Shown in pieces: positions 33,377 to 42,016 of a DNA stretch of 64,000 bases (position 1 is the first letter of the stretch; every line of letters begins with the position of its first letter). Source of the stretch: JBBDMX01 sp040878035. GTDB taxonomy: Bacteria; Planctomycetota; Phycisphaerae; Phycisphaerales; Phycisphaeraceae. Location of the stretch: the NCBI GenBank assembly GCA_040878035.1, contig JBBDMX010000016.1, positions 62,001 to 126,000 of the forward strand, given 5' to 3'. Both the position numbers and the translations under genes were made by a program. The notes below the pieces were generated by a model. It worked only from the letters and a program-made list of their open reading frames with translations, was not told the origin of the DNA and made no database searches.

Positions 33377-33589
33377 ATGGAAGTCATTTTCATGCTCGCG
33401 CCGCTCGTTCTCGCCATCATCACCGTTGGCGTCGGCCTGCACGTCATGTTTTACCGCACGGCACCCTGGCGGCGGTCAAGGAAAAAGATGCCGTGGTCTG
33501 AATCCCTGCTGCTGGGCCTGGCAATCATCTTCATCGCTTGGTTGTTCGTCGCTACAGTTGGCATGTGGATGTATTCGCCGGGCAAGTGA
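33377..33589 (+). CDS. small two-helix membrane protein
   Basis: 70 residues with two strongly hydrophobic segments (about 4-25 and 43-65) joined by a basic loop (WRRSRKKMP), so both ends should face the periplasm by the positive-inside rule. No Shine-Dalgarno is seen. No family recognised; the hydrophobic pattern is the main reason to believe in it. Confidence 0.5.
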   Translation: MEVIFMLAPLVLAIITVGVGLHVMFYRTAPWRRSRKKMPWSESLLLGLAIIFIAWLFVATVGMWMYSPGK

Positions 33590-33647
33590 AGAGAACAAAC
33601 CGCATGGGTCGGAATGATGAATGGCACCTTCTCTGTGGCCGTTGACG

Positions 33648-33854
33648 TTATGAGTTCTTGGTCGTAGACCGTCGACGCGACTTCAAGTTCGTGCGCGCAC
33701 TGGCGTTGCGCCGGCGGCCGGTCGTTGCGCGACACGAAGCGTGTTGCTGTTCGCGCATGCGGAGGAATAACTGGTGCAAGTCGCCACCGCACTCAGCGAA
33801 TATCTCGGCGCGAGCTTGACGAACCTGGGCGACAATAGGGTCAGCATTCTTCAT
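33648..33854 (-). CDS. small protein paired with a PIN-domain gene (antitoxin-like)
   Basis: 68 residues from the ATG at 33854, which overlaps the stop of the PIN-domain frame (TGATG). The N-terminal part MKNADPIVAQVRQARAEIFA followed by GGDLHQLFLRMREQQ matches the short protein commonly encoded right after VapC-like PIN toxins of the ICTPEEL type. The C-terminal half is basic and low-complexity, unlike usual members, and may be frameshifted. A longer upstream start lies inside the PIN frame and is rejected. Confidence 0.5.
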   Translation of the reverse strand: MKNADPIVAQVRQARAEIFAECGGDLHQLFLRMREQQHASCRATTGRRRNASARTNLKSRRRSTTKNS

Positions 33855-34198
33855 CAGTCCGCTCCGGCCAGTTCTTGTGGTGTGCAAATCGACGGACACG
33901 GCATGCCATGCCGCTTACAGGTTGATTCTATGCGGCCTTTGAGTTCGGCGTTGTTGATGTGCGAGCAATTCCACGTCAACAAATAGTCCATTTGCGCAAC
34001 GGTTGCCAGGGCGACATGGGCGGCGTCTGCCGCGGCGGTTACGGGTATGGCCCCATCATCCACGAGGCTCTGGGCCAGTTTCTCGGCGGCGGGCGATCCA
34101 TCGAGTTGAGCCAGATGTCGAAGGTAATTCAGACGCCGTGCCGCGGCGTCTGCGTCACCTCGTTGGGCTTTTCGAGGAAGCGCAGCTTCTTCGCGCCC
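33854..34198 (-). pseudogene. PIN-domain (VapC-like) toxin remnant lacking its N-terminus
   Basis: Reading back from the stop at 33854 the frame encodes KAQRGDADAAARRLNYLRHL, AAEKLAQSLVDDGAIPVTAAA, then DAAHVALATVAQMDYLLTWNC and ICTPQELAGAD. This is the C-terminal two-thirds of a PIN ribonuclease family with DAxHxAxAxxxxxDYLLTWNC. The first conserved block with the initial catalytic Asp or Glu and any start codon are missing; only an internal GTG (34063) is available. Similarity fades at about 34198. The toxin should be inactive. Confidence 0.6.
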
Positions 34199-34333
34199 GT
34201 GGCGAGGACTACCGCCAGTACATGCAACAAACCCCCTGGCGCCTGATCCGCGGCATCTGGTAGCGCCCGCGCAAGCGTGCCTTGACCTCCCAGGCGGATC
34301 CGGGCATTTTCTTCATATCCGGCAGACGGCGGC

Positions 34334-34361
34334 TTGCTTTGTCCGGCGCGGCGTGTATAAT
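34334..34361 (+). promoter_or_regulatory. possible promoter in a gene-free stretch
   Basis: TTGCTT (34334-34339), 16 nt, TATAAT (34356-34361). It points into a region with no convincing gene until 34833; a 41-codon frame from 34395 has no recognisable product. Confidence 0.35.
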
Positions 34362-34506
34362 GAAAATTGAACCTGCAATGACATGGGAATCGAGATGCGA
34401 AAAACGCGCCAACAACCAGCACCTTCGGTCTTCCTCCGCGACCTGAGCGTTCTCCGCGATGAATCTCTTATCTTCGAATCATGCGGAATTTCGCCACTGC
34501 CGGGAC

Positions 34507-34695
34507 TGACATTTTCATAAAACTTGCTAATTGCGACTCAACCTATGTTCAAGTCATGGATTACAACAGAAGGAGCCAAACGTCCGGAGTGTCAGGCTGA
34601 CACGCCACTGACATGGGGGCTGACATTTGCTAAGTGTCGTGATGACAAGCAGAAATCAAAAGATGACACTGGGGGGGAGGGGAGGGGGGCTGACA
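34507..34695 (+). promoter_or_regulatory. array of TGACA boxes, helically phased, upstream of a membrane protein gene
   Basis: TGACA begins at 34507, 34598, 34609, 34621, 34643, 34664 and 34691, with TGTCA at 34590 making the perfect palindrome GTGTCAG-G-CTGACAC (34589-34603). Intervals in the core are 11, 12, 22 and 21 nt. The rest of the stretch 34199-34832 holds no gene that I can support. Confidence 0.5.
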
Positions 34696-34832
34696 TGTGT
34701 CCGGATATCCGGAATTGCCGGCGAGAGTTGTCCAAGGTCCCACGTCCAAAGTTCAAGGTCAGAAGCGCATCGGTCGGGATTTTCCCTATCATGTCCGCTG
34801 CCGCCAGGCGGCGGTGACTCCTCGGGGACGCT

Positions 34833-36443
34833 ATGCCCAATCAGACTCAACGCGTGCGATTAGAAGAGGTTGACTGGGCCGCCATCCTGCCCTGGGTGCG
34901 TCTGTTCCGGTCATTCCGCCAGGCCGTGCACCCGCCCAAGCTTCTGCTGGGGCTGCTGCTGGTCTTTCTGCTGTACTTAGGCGGCATGGTGATGGACGCG
35001 ATGTGGGGCGTGCACGTCTATCCGGACGAGCTGCGCCAGTTCAATCAGCTCGATGAGGTGCAGTTTGCCCAGTGGCAGGAGAACCGGGAGGAGCGGATTG
35101 ATGCGACGCTTCGCCGGGCCTTGCAGTGGCAGGTTGACGCCATGGGTCAACGGGTGGACCTGACGCGCGACAAGGACCGTTTCCCGCGCATTCGGGCCTC
35201 GATCAACGACTACTATGCCCAGCGGTACGAGACCTTGCGCAAGGGGTATGACGCCAGGCGCAAGGAATCCCCCGACCGTGCCGATCCCGACGCCTGGCAG
35301 CGTACGATCGCGGAGCTCCAGGCCCAGCGTCAGGAGCGTTTGCAGGCGATTGACGCCCTGCACCCGGCCGGGGTGTTTGAGACCGCCTTGCGCTGGGAGA
35401 TCGACGCCTTTGAGCGGCTGATCACGGGCGCCTCGGCCCTGCGCTTTGGCGTGCGTGAATTGCTTTCGGGGGACGCCCTGCCCAGCGACACCGTGGCCGG
35501 CGCCATGCGCGATATGTTCGTGGCCGTGCCCGCCTGGCTCTGGGGCGTGCATCGCGGCCTGACCATCGCCTATGTGGCTTACGCCCTATTGCTCTGGTCG
35601 CTGCTGGGCGCGACGATCGCCCGGCTTTGCGCTCTGCACGCCTGCCAGGGCAAGCCGGGGCCGGCGGGCGAAGCGTTCCTCTTTGCCCTGCGCCGCTGGA
35701 TCTGGTTCCTCATCTCCCCGCTGATGCCGCTGGCGCTGGTGAGCCTGATCGGCCTGTGCGTGCTGGGCGTGGGCGGGCTGCTGCTGCTGAACCTGCCGGG
35801 GCTGGATGTGCTGGGCGGCCTGCTCTTTGGCCTTGCGCTGGCGCTGGGCGCGGTCATCGCCTTGATGCTCATCGGCCTGATCGGCGGCGCCAGCCTGATG
35901 CAACCGGCCATAGCCATCGAAGGCACCGACGCCTTTGATGCGGTCAGCCGGGTGTACAACTATGTGCTCTTTGGCCGGCCGTGGCACTGGCTTTTCTACA
36001 GCTTTCTGGCGATGATTTACGGGGCGATCTGCTACTTGTTTATGGGCATCGTCATCTTTCTGACGATCCTCATGACGCACCACTTTGCCCGCTTGGGGGT
36101 GCTGGAGGCGGCCTCGACGCACGGGGTGAACAAGCTCGACGCCATGCTGCCCCCGCCGACCTTCGGCGATCTGGCGTACTGGCCGGATTTCTCGATGTTG
36201 GGCCTGTCGGGCAAAGTGGCGGGGGTGATCGTCTGGGCCTGGGTGTCGGCGTGCGTGGGGCTGCTGCCGGCCTTTGCCATCACCTTTTATCAGGCCGCCA
36301 ACACTTGGATCTACCTGCTGTTGCGGCGGGCCTCGGACGGGACGGAAATGGACGAAATCTACCTTGACCCCCGCGCCGCCGAGGTCGCCGACGAGACGAC
36401 GGCACACCCCGTACCGGCCAGGATCGAAGGCGAGCCGTCGTGA
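34833..36443 (+). CDS. polytopic membrane protein, function unknown
   Basis: 536 residues. One hydrophobic helix near the N-terminus (about 35-55) is followed by a long charged, mostly helical soluble segment (about 60-215) with coiled-coil character (QRYETLRKGYDARRKES, IAELQAQRQERLQAI). Then come about six membrane helices (from 235 to 500) and a short acidic tail. The overall form resembles a planctomycete-conserved integral membrane protein. No enzymatic motif is visible. It precedes the BtuF-like gene by 45 bp on the same strand and may share its transcript. Confidence 0.72.
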   Translation: MPNQTQRVRLEEVDWAAILPWVRLFRSFRQAVHPPKLLLGLLLVFLLYLGGMVMDAMWGVHVYPDELRQFNQLDEVQFAQWQENREERIDATLRRALQWQVDAMGQRVDLTRDKDRFPRIRASINDYYAQRYETLRKGYDARRKESPDRADPDAWQRTIAELQAQRQERLQAIDALHPAGVFETALRWEIDAFERLITGASALRFGVRELLSGDALPSDTVAGAMRDMFVAVPAWLWGVHRGLTIAYVAYALLLWSLLGATIARLCALHACQGKPGPAGEAFLFALRRWIWFLISPLMPLALVSLIGLCVLGVGGLLLLNLPGLDVLGGLLFGLALALGAVIALMLIGLIGGASLMQPAIAIEGTDAFDAVSRVYNYVLFGRPWHWLFYSFLAMIYGAICYLFMGIVIFLTILMTHHFARLGVLEAASTHGVNKLDAMLPPPTFGDLAYWPDFSMLGLSGKVAGVIVWAWVSACVGLLPAFAITFYQAANTWIYLLLRRASDGTEMDEIYLDPRAAEVADETTAHPVPARIEGEPS

Positions 36444-36488
36444 TCGCCGATCACATGGGGAAGTTGACGCCATATTGAGGAGGCCGGT

Positions 36489-37826
36489 ATGCCGACACCA
36501 ACCGCAATAACCAAAGAACGAAGAACCAAGAGCCAGGAACGAGGAACGAGAAGGATGGCCCGCGGAACGATTTCCCTCGTTCCTTGTTCTTGGTTCTTCG
36601 TTCCTCGACTCCTTGCCACGGTTGCCGCGGTCATGCTCATGCTCGCCGGCTGCGACCGGCAGAGTCAGAACGGCCCGCCGCGGCTGAGTGAAAACGAGCA
36701 GGGCCAGACCCGCATCGTCAGCCTGGCGCCGGCGCTGACCAAGATGATCAGCGACCTGGGCGAAGGCGCGATGATCGTGGGCGTCGCCAGTCACGACGAG
36801 GCGGCGCCCGAAGGGGCCAAGGTCGTCGGCGACTACATGAACCTCAACACCGAAGCGGTGCTGGCCCTGCGCCCGACGCACATCTTCATGATGTCCACCA
36901 AAGAGGGCGTCCCGTCGCAGCTTCAGTCGATGGCCGACAGCAACAAGGTGGTGGTGGTCAGCTATCCGTACCCCAAGGACGTGGACGAAGTGGGGATGAT
37001 CCTGTTTGACGAAAGCGAGTTGGCGGTGCCACCGCCCAAGAGGTTCACGCCGCCGAGCCTGGGCACGCTGATGAGCCGGCAGCTCGAGGCCAGCCGACTC
37101 AAGCTCGACTTGTTCATGCGCCTGTCGCTGCTCGAGCAGGTCACGGACAAGAACCAGCAGCGGCCGCGGGTGCTGATGATGCTGGATCCCTCGGACTTGA
37201 CGGCCTTGGGCCGCGGAACCGTGCACAACGATCTGCTGGCGCGGGTCAACGGCGTCAACGTGCTCTCGGCCGAGGCGGGCACCGCCCCCAAGCTCGATCG
37301 TGAGAAGCTCCTGTCCCTTCAGCCGGAGGTCATCCTCGTCCTGTCGCCCAAGGATGTGCCGCTCAAGCCCGTGGACGAGGACGTGCGGCTGGTGCTGTTG
37401 CGCAACATGGACGTGCCGGCGGTGAAAAATAATCGCATCGTGCTGATCGATCACCCTATGGGCCTGCTGCCCAGCACGTCGATGGGGGAGATCGCCGCCG
37501 CCATGGCGCGGGCGATTCATCCGACCATGGAGAAGGAGATCGATGAGGTCATGAAGACGGATGTGGCGGCTCTGCGGCGGGAGGGGATGGATCTGCCCGC
37601 CACGTTGCCCCGATCGGAACCGGCGACCGGACCGGCGGGCTCCAGCGCGTCGCCCTTGCTCCAGGCGCCGCCTCCGGTTGAGGCGGTGCTGCCGCTGGGG
37701 CCGCCGGTGACGGCGCCGCCCCTGTCGCGTGAGGGTGAATATCACGTCATCAACATTCCGCCGCCGCAGGTGTCCGCGCCGCCGCCGCCCCGGGAAGCAC
37801 CGACCACGCAGCCGGCCAAGGATTAG
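36489..37826 (+). CDS. BtuF/FhuD-like ABC transporter substrate-binding lipoprotein
   Basis: 445 residues from the ATG at 36489, fixed by AGGAGG 5 nt upstream. The lipobox is M-L-A-G-C55. The helical-backbone binding fold is clear: TRIVSLAPALTKMISDLGEGAMIVGVASHD, NTEAVLALRPTHIFM, RPRVLMML, LSLQPEVILVLSP. It should capture a metal chelate such as a siderophore or cobalamin for the adjacent permease. The n-region and much of the signal peptide (residues about 10-38) are encoded by an 88-bp palindromic repeat. A Pro-rich tail of about 90 residues ends the protein. No ATPase gene follows. Confidence 0.85.
   Translation: MPTPTAITKERRTKSQERGTRRMARGTISLVPCSWFFVPRLLATVAAVMLMLAGCDRQSQNGPPRLSENEQGQTRIVSLAPALTKMISDLGEGAMIVGVASHDEAAPEGAKVVGDYMNLNTEAVLALRPTHIFMMSTKEGVPSQLQSMADSNKVVVVSYPYPKDVDEVGMILFDESELAVPPPKRFTPPSLGTLMSRQLEASRLKLDLFMRLSLLEQVTDKNQQRPRVLMMLDPSDLTALGRGTVHNDLLARVNGVNVLSAEAGTAPKLDREKLLSLQPEVILVLSPKDVPLKPVDEDVRLVLLRNMDVPAVKNNRIVLIDHPMGLLPSTSMGEIAAAMARAIHPTMEKEIDEVMKTDVAALRREGMDLPATLPRSEPATGPAGSSASPLLQAPPPVEAVLPLGPPVTAPPLSREGEYHVINIPPPQVSAPPPPREAPTTQPAKD
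36516..36603. repeat. palindromic repeat inside the signal-peptide coding region
   Basis: A 29-bp inverted repeat with two mismatches (36516-36544 and 36575-36603) of the GAACGAAGAACCAAG family, loop 30 nt. It lies in frame within the BtuF-like gene. Related single arms occur at 18489, 25640 and 50190. Confidence 0.8.
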
Positions 37827-37977
37827 CCACCGATGAACGCCCGTCAGAGGAAACGTAGAAACGCGGAAAATGCAGAAAATGGAAAAACAGCCCTGTCCCT
37901 TGGTCTGATTTTCTGCTGGTTCTGATTTCTCGGCTTCCTACATCTGTGTTCATCTGTGTCCATCAGTGGCTAATCTC

Positions 37978-39111
37978 ATGGCCGACACCACGCCAGCCCG
38001 CCGTTCCATGCCCGGCAGAGCCGTGACCGTTATCGCCGTCCTGCTGGCGGTGCTGGCGGGCTTGGCACTGTTGCGGCTGTGCCTGGGCGCCACCGGATTC
38101 GGCTGGCCTGATGGACACGTGGGCGCGGCTGGATGGCGGCTGCTGGTCCCGGCACCCATCGATCATGCCTGGCGCAGCGTCACCGGCTTGTCGTCGCCTT
38201 CGTCCGGCGGCGTCGATCCCCTGGACTACCGCCTCCTGCGCCTCCTGGCGGCCTGCCTCGTGGGCATCGCCTTGTCCACCAGCGGCGTGGCGCTCCAGAC
38301 GCTCCTGCGCAATCCCCTGGCCGAGCCGTTCATCCTGGGCATTTCCAGCGGTGCGGCCGTGGGCGTCCTGGCCTTCTTGCTCGTGCAGTTCCACCTCGAT
38401 CAGCCCCTCGCCCAGACCTCCACCACCCTGGCGTGGGTCGGCACCCGCCAGATGGCCGCCCTCGCCGGCGCCACCCTCACCGCCCTGATCGTCTACTTCG
38501 CCGGACGCAAGCATGGCATGATCGATCCATTGGGCCTCTTGCTCACCGGCGTCATCCTGGGCGTGGTCAACGGGGCCGTCATCATGCTGCTCAACTACCT
38601 GGTGACGCCCGCGGGTCTGATCCAGCACGTGGGCACGTGGATGATGGGCTATATCGACGAAGGCACGACGCCCATGACGTTCCAGGTGGTGACGCTGCTG
38701 CTGATCGTGAGCCTGGGCTTATTGATTTATCTGGGCCGGGCGATGGACGTGGCGACATTCTCCGACGCCGAGGCCATGTCGCTGGGGGTGAACCTGTCGC
38801 GGCTGCGGACGATCCTGTTCATCGTGGCCAGCGCCCTGGCGGCCGGGGCGGTGATGATCGCCGGCCCCATCGGCTTTGTGGGGCTGATCTGCCCGCACCT
38901 GGCGCGGGTGATGCTCGGGCCGGGGCATCGTGCCCTGCTGATCAGTTCGGCGCTCCTGGGGGCGATTCTGATGACGCTGGCGGACTCGGTCGCGGTGGGA
39001 CTGGACATGCGCTACCACATCGGGCTGCTGCCCATCGGCATCTTCACGGCGATCCTGGGCGGGCCGATGTTCCTCTGGATGCTGCGCCCGCAGTTGGGAC
39101 GAGGCGCGTAA
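37978..39111 (+). CDS. FecCD/BtuC family ABC permease
   Basis: 377 residues from the ATG at 37978 (a GTG four codons earlier is possible). Ten or so hydrophobic helices with the family blocks RLLAACLVGIALSTSGVALQ, LLRNPLAEPFILGISSGAA and AGPIGFVGLICPHLAR (the ATPase-contact loop). It pairs with the preceding substrate-binding lipoprotein for uptake of a metal chelate. The usual BtuD/FhuC ATPase is absent: the next gene is an MFS carrier. The spacer before it carries a repeat-like CATCTGTGTTCATCTGTGTC sequence. Confidence 0.9.
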   Translation: MADTTPARRSMPGRAVTVIAVLLAVLAGLALLRLCLGATGFGWPDGHVGAAGWRLLVPAPIDHAWRSVTGLSSPSSGGVDPLDYRLLRLLAACLVGIALSTSGVALQTLLRNPLAEPFILGISSGAAVGVLAFLLVQFHLDQPLAQTSTTLAWVGTRQMAALAGATLTALIVYFAGRKHGMIDPLGLLLTGVILGVVNGAVIMLLNYLVTPAGLIQHVGTWMMGYIDEGTTPMTFQVVTLLLIVSLGLLIYLGRAMDVATFSDAEAMSLGVNLSRLRTILFIVASALAAGAVMIAGPIGFVGLICPHLARVMLGPGHRALLISSALLGAILMTLADSVAVGLDMRYHIGLLPIGIFTAILGGPMFLWMLRPQLGRGA

Positions 39112-39122
39112 GCAGTCAAGTC

Positions 39123-40373
39123 ATGCACCAGACAAACGGATCAAATGCCCCTGACCTTGCGCCGATGGAGCCTCTTGGGAAGCGGCGAGGTCTGCGCGGC
39201 CTGGGCCGCAATGTCTATGCGCTGGGGTGGGTTTCCTTTTTCACCGACATGGCTTCGGAGATGCTCTACCCGGTCATTCCGCTGTTCCTCACCGGTGTGC
39301 TGGGGGCCTCGCCAGCTATTCTGGGCTTGATCGACGGTATCGCTGAAGGGGGCACCAGCGTGCTGCGCTGGGTCGCCGGGGCGTTCTCCGATCGATTTCG
39401 CCGGCGTAAGCCGTTCGTGGTGGCGGGTTACTCGCTCTCGGCGTTCTCCAAGCCGTTGATGGGACTGGCGGCCTACACGCTGGGCTGGCCATTGTTCTTC
39501 GCCGGGCGGGTGGTGGACCGACTGGGCAAGTCGGTGCGCACCTCGGCACGCGATGCTCTTATCGCCGATTCGACGCCCCAGGACCGCCGCGGCGTGGCCT
39601 TCGGACTGCACCGGGCTATGGATACCATGGGTGCCGTCATCGGGCCGCTCATGGCTTTGCTGGTCATTACCCTCTGGCCGGGCATCCCCATGGCGTGGCT
39701 GTTCTTCCTGGCCCTGGTACCCGGACTTCTCAGCGCGCTGCTGGCGCAGATCGCGGTGCGCGACATTCCGCACCCTGCCCAGAGCCAGGCCAAGCCGCCG
39801 CCAATCATCCAGTCTTATCCCAAGCCGTTCTGGCACCTGATCGCGGTGGCGGCCCTGTTCGCCTTGGGCAACAGCAGCGATTCATTCCTGATCCTGCGCT
39901 CTAAAGAAGTGGGCCTGAGCTTCGGGCAGGTGATTCTGGCCTTCGCACTTTACAACGTGGTCTACGCGCTGGCGGCGCTGCCCCTGGGGCACCTGTCGGA
40001 CCGGATCGGCCGCAAGCCCGTGGTGGCGGCGGGCTGGCTGGTCTACGCCGGGGTGTATCTGGGCTTTGCCGTCACGCAATCGTCCTGGGCTCCGTGGGTC
40101 CTGTTCCCGATCTACGGCTTGTATCAGGCATTAACCGAGGGAGTCACCAAGGCATTCACCAGCGACTTGGTTCCGCAACACCAGCGTGCCGGCGCCATCG
40201 GCCTGTTCTATACCGTGGCCGGGCTGGGGCAGCTCCTGGCCAGCATCATCGCCGGGATGCTGTGGCCGGTATGGATCGGGCCGCTGCACGCCCCGTTTCT
40301 GGTCGGGGCGGTTTGTGCAGTAGCTGCGGCGCCGCTGGTCTTGGGTGTTCGACAGAAGAAGCGAGGGGCATAG
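39123..40373 (+). CDS. MFS transporter
   Basis: 416 residues from MHQTNGSNAP; a 330-codon upstream extension in the same frame is an out-of-frame read of the permease gene. About 12 hydrophobic segments. The N-terminal FFTDMASEMLYPVIPLFL, the loop 2-3 motif FSDRFRRRKP, and GRVVDRLGKSVRTSARDALI are typical of a bacterial MFS group of unknown substrate; the repeat motif LSDRIGRKP occurs in the second half. It starts 11 bp after the FecCD-like permease, so probably forms one transcript with it. Confidence 0.88.
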   Translation: MHQTNGSNAPDLAPMEPLGKRRGLRGLGRNVYALGWVSFFTDMASEMLYPVIPLFLTGVLGASPAILGLIDGIAEGGTSVLRWVAGAFSDRFRRRKPFVVAGYSLSAFSKPLMGLAAYTLGWPLFFAGRVVDRLGKSVRTSARDALIADSTPQDRRGVAFGLHRAMDTMGAVIGPLMALLVITLWPGIPMAWLFFLALVPGLLSALLAQIAVRDIPHPAQSQAKPPPIIQSYPKPFWHLIAVAALFALGNSSDSFLILRSKEVGLSFGQVILAFALYNVVYALAALPLGHLSDRIGRKPVVAAGWLVYAGVYLGFAVTQSSWAPWVLFPIYGLYQALTEGVTKAFTSDLVPQHQRAGAIGLFYTVAGLGQLLASIIAGMLWPVWIGPLHAPFLVGAVCAVAAAPLVLGVRQKKRGA

Positions 40374-40463
40374 GTGAAAAGTGTAAAGTGTAAAGTGAAA
40401 AGCTATGAAGAAGCACGAGCGGCCGTGCTGATTCTGTACTTTTCACTTTTCACTTTCTATTGT
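40374..40463. repeat. inverted repeat between convergent MFS and dapF genes
   Basis: GTGAAAAGTG-type units on the left and CTTTTCACTTTTCAC on the right, enclosing a perfect AGCACG/CGTGCT hairpin. Fills the whole spacer and could terminate transcription from both sides. Confidence 0.6.
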
Positions 40464-41360
40464 TTACATCTCCGGCCACTCACCCTGGAACACTTCGACC
40501 GCCGGGCCGGTCATTTCGACGTGGTTGGTCGCCTCGTGCCATTGGAGCGTCAGGTCGCCGCCGGGCAGGTGGGCCAGGATGCGTCGTTGCGTGCGGCCGG
40601 AGAGGACGCCGGCGACGCAGACCGCCGAGGCCCCGGTGCCGCAGGCCAGCGTGATGCCGCTGCCGCGTTCCCAGGTGCGCATGGTGACCTCGCCGGGGGC
40701 ATCAACCTGCACGAAATGCGCGTTGATCCGCCGCGGGAATATGGGCTGGCGCTCCAGGAAGGGCCCGATGCTCGCCAGCGGCACCGCCGCGACCTGCCGG
40801 CAATAGATCACCATATGCGGGTTGCCCATCGAAACGCAGGTCATGCGTTCATCCAGGCCGCACTCGGCTTTCCAGTCCGCCGGGCCCTCGCCGGGGATGT
40901 ACTGAAACAGTGGCAGGTCCACCAGCGGACTGGGATGGTGGCGGGGCAAGTCAACCGGGATGTCGTCGGCCGCCAGGATCGGCTCGCCCATGTCCACGGT
41001 GACCTGCGCCACCTTGCCGTCGCCGTCGGTCGTGTAACTAAGCGTCAGCACGCCTCGGCCGGTCTGCACGCGCATCGGGTTGGCGGCGGTGATGTCCTGA
41101 TCGTGCGCCAGCTTGCACACGCAACGAACCCCGTTGCCGCACATCTCCGATTCCGACCCGTCAGCGTTGAACATGCGCATGCGCACGTGGGCATCCACGC
41201 CCGGGTCCGGCGGCATGACCAGGATCAGGCCATCCCCGCCTACGCCAAAGTGCCGCTCGGCGATCCGCGGCGCCAGCACCTCGGGCTGCGCCACCACCTC
41301 ACGAAAGGCGTTGACGTACACGTAGTCGTTGCCGATGCCGTGCATCTTGGTGAAGTGCAT
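40464..41360 (-). CDS. dapF: diaminopimelate epimerase
   Basis: 298 residues. DapF interconverts LL- and meso-diaminopimelate for lysine and peptidoglycan synthesis. Both catalytic Cys blocks are intact: MCGNGVRC and ACGTGASAVC. N-terminal MHFTKMHGIGNDYVYV, FGVGGDGLILV and MRMFNADGSE are diagnostic. AGGTGG precedes the ATG, and TATAAT stands about 30 nt upstream on the minus strand, giving a conventional short leader. Its presence fits a DAP-containing cell wall. Confidence 0.95.
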   Translation of the reverse strand: MHFTKMHGIGNDYVYVNAFREVVAQPEVLAPRIAERHFGVGGDGLILVMPPDPGVDAHVRMRMFNADGSESEMCGNGVRCVCKLAHDQDITAANPMRVQTGRGVLTLSYTTDGDGKVAQVTVDMGEPILAADDIPVDLPRHHPSPLVDLPLFQYIPGEGPADWKAECGLDERMTCVSMGNPHMVIYCRQVAAVPLASIGPFLERQPIFPRRINAHFVQVDAPGEVTMRTWERGSGITLACGTGASAVCVAGVLSGRTQRRILAHLPGGDLTLQWHEATNHVEMTGPAVEVFQGEWPEM

Positions 41361-41513
41361 AAGCCACCTTTGGGGACGCTTGGGGCGGTGATTATAGCGG
41401 TGATGGCAGAAAGCGGATGGCGCCGGCTTCCGCGGCCACGCTCTGGCAGCAGTTTGCCAGGTTCAGTAGTGAATGGCAGCGTCAATGACCCGACGGGCGC
41501 GAGAGGCTGTCCG

Positions 41514-41930
41514 TCAATATCCCGCCTGCGAGCGTGACACCGGGAGCAGGTGGGTGGAGAACATGGTCACCAGGCTGGCGGCGGCCAACAGCGCCTGCAC
41601 GGCCAGCACCATGCCGGCGTGCTCGATGGCGCGTTCGGGATTCATGAAGTTGTAGGCCAGCAGGGTGACCATCTTCACCACGCACCAGACCACGATGGCG
41701 ATGCAGGCCAGCATGATGATCAGGCGCGACTTGGGGTTGGCTTTGCGTGTCTGCACCCACAGGGCGCCAAGGCCGGAAATGACCAGGAACAGCGGAACAA
41801 CAAAGTCGAGGACAGGAGACTCGAAGACCGCCTGGAAGCGGGGGGATATTTCCACAGCCGCAAAACCGAGCTGAATGAAGCCGCCGATGATGACCAGGAT
41901 GCGCGCCGGATGCACGAGGCGAACTCCCAT
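41514..41930 (-). CDS. small four-helix membrane protein, function unknown
   Basis: 138 residues with four hydrophobic segments (about 8-28, 42-60, 70-92, 106-126). No charged motif suggests an enzyme. No family recognised and no operon partner: dapF ends upstream and the MITE-like element lies before its start. The hydrophobic periodicity supports it being a gene. Confidence 0.55.
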   Translation of the reverse strand: MGVRLVHPARILVIIGGFIQLGFAAVEISPRFQAVFESPVLDFVVPLFLVISGLGALWVQTRKANPKSRLIIMLACIAIVVWCVVKMVTLLAYNFMNPERAIEHAGMVLAVQALLAAASLVTMFSTHLLPVSRSQAGY

Positions 41931-42016
41931 AGGCGTGGGTTGCGATCAGGGGATCAATGCGCCGTCCATTCTAGTGCATGGAGGGTGGACTTTGGCTATG
42001 GGTCGCGCAGCGCTCT

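Noticed and set aside
34395..34520. A 41-codon frame following a promoter-like sequence
   Set aside because: No Shine-Dalgarno and no recognisable product; part resembles degenerate repeat DNA.
36444..36488. Cobalamin riboswitch before the BtuF-like gene
   Set aside because: Only 45 bp separate the genes and no B12-box-like sequence is seen.
38133..40373. Apparent 746-residue fusion protein ending in an MFS carrier
   Set aside because: The first 330 codons overlap the FecCD permease in another frame and are low-complexity Arg/Pro-rich; the MFS starts at 39123.
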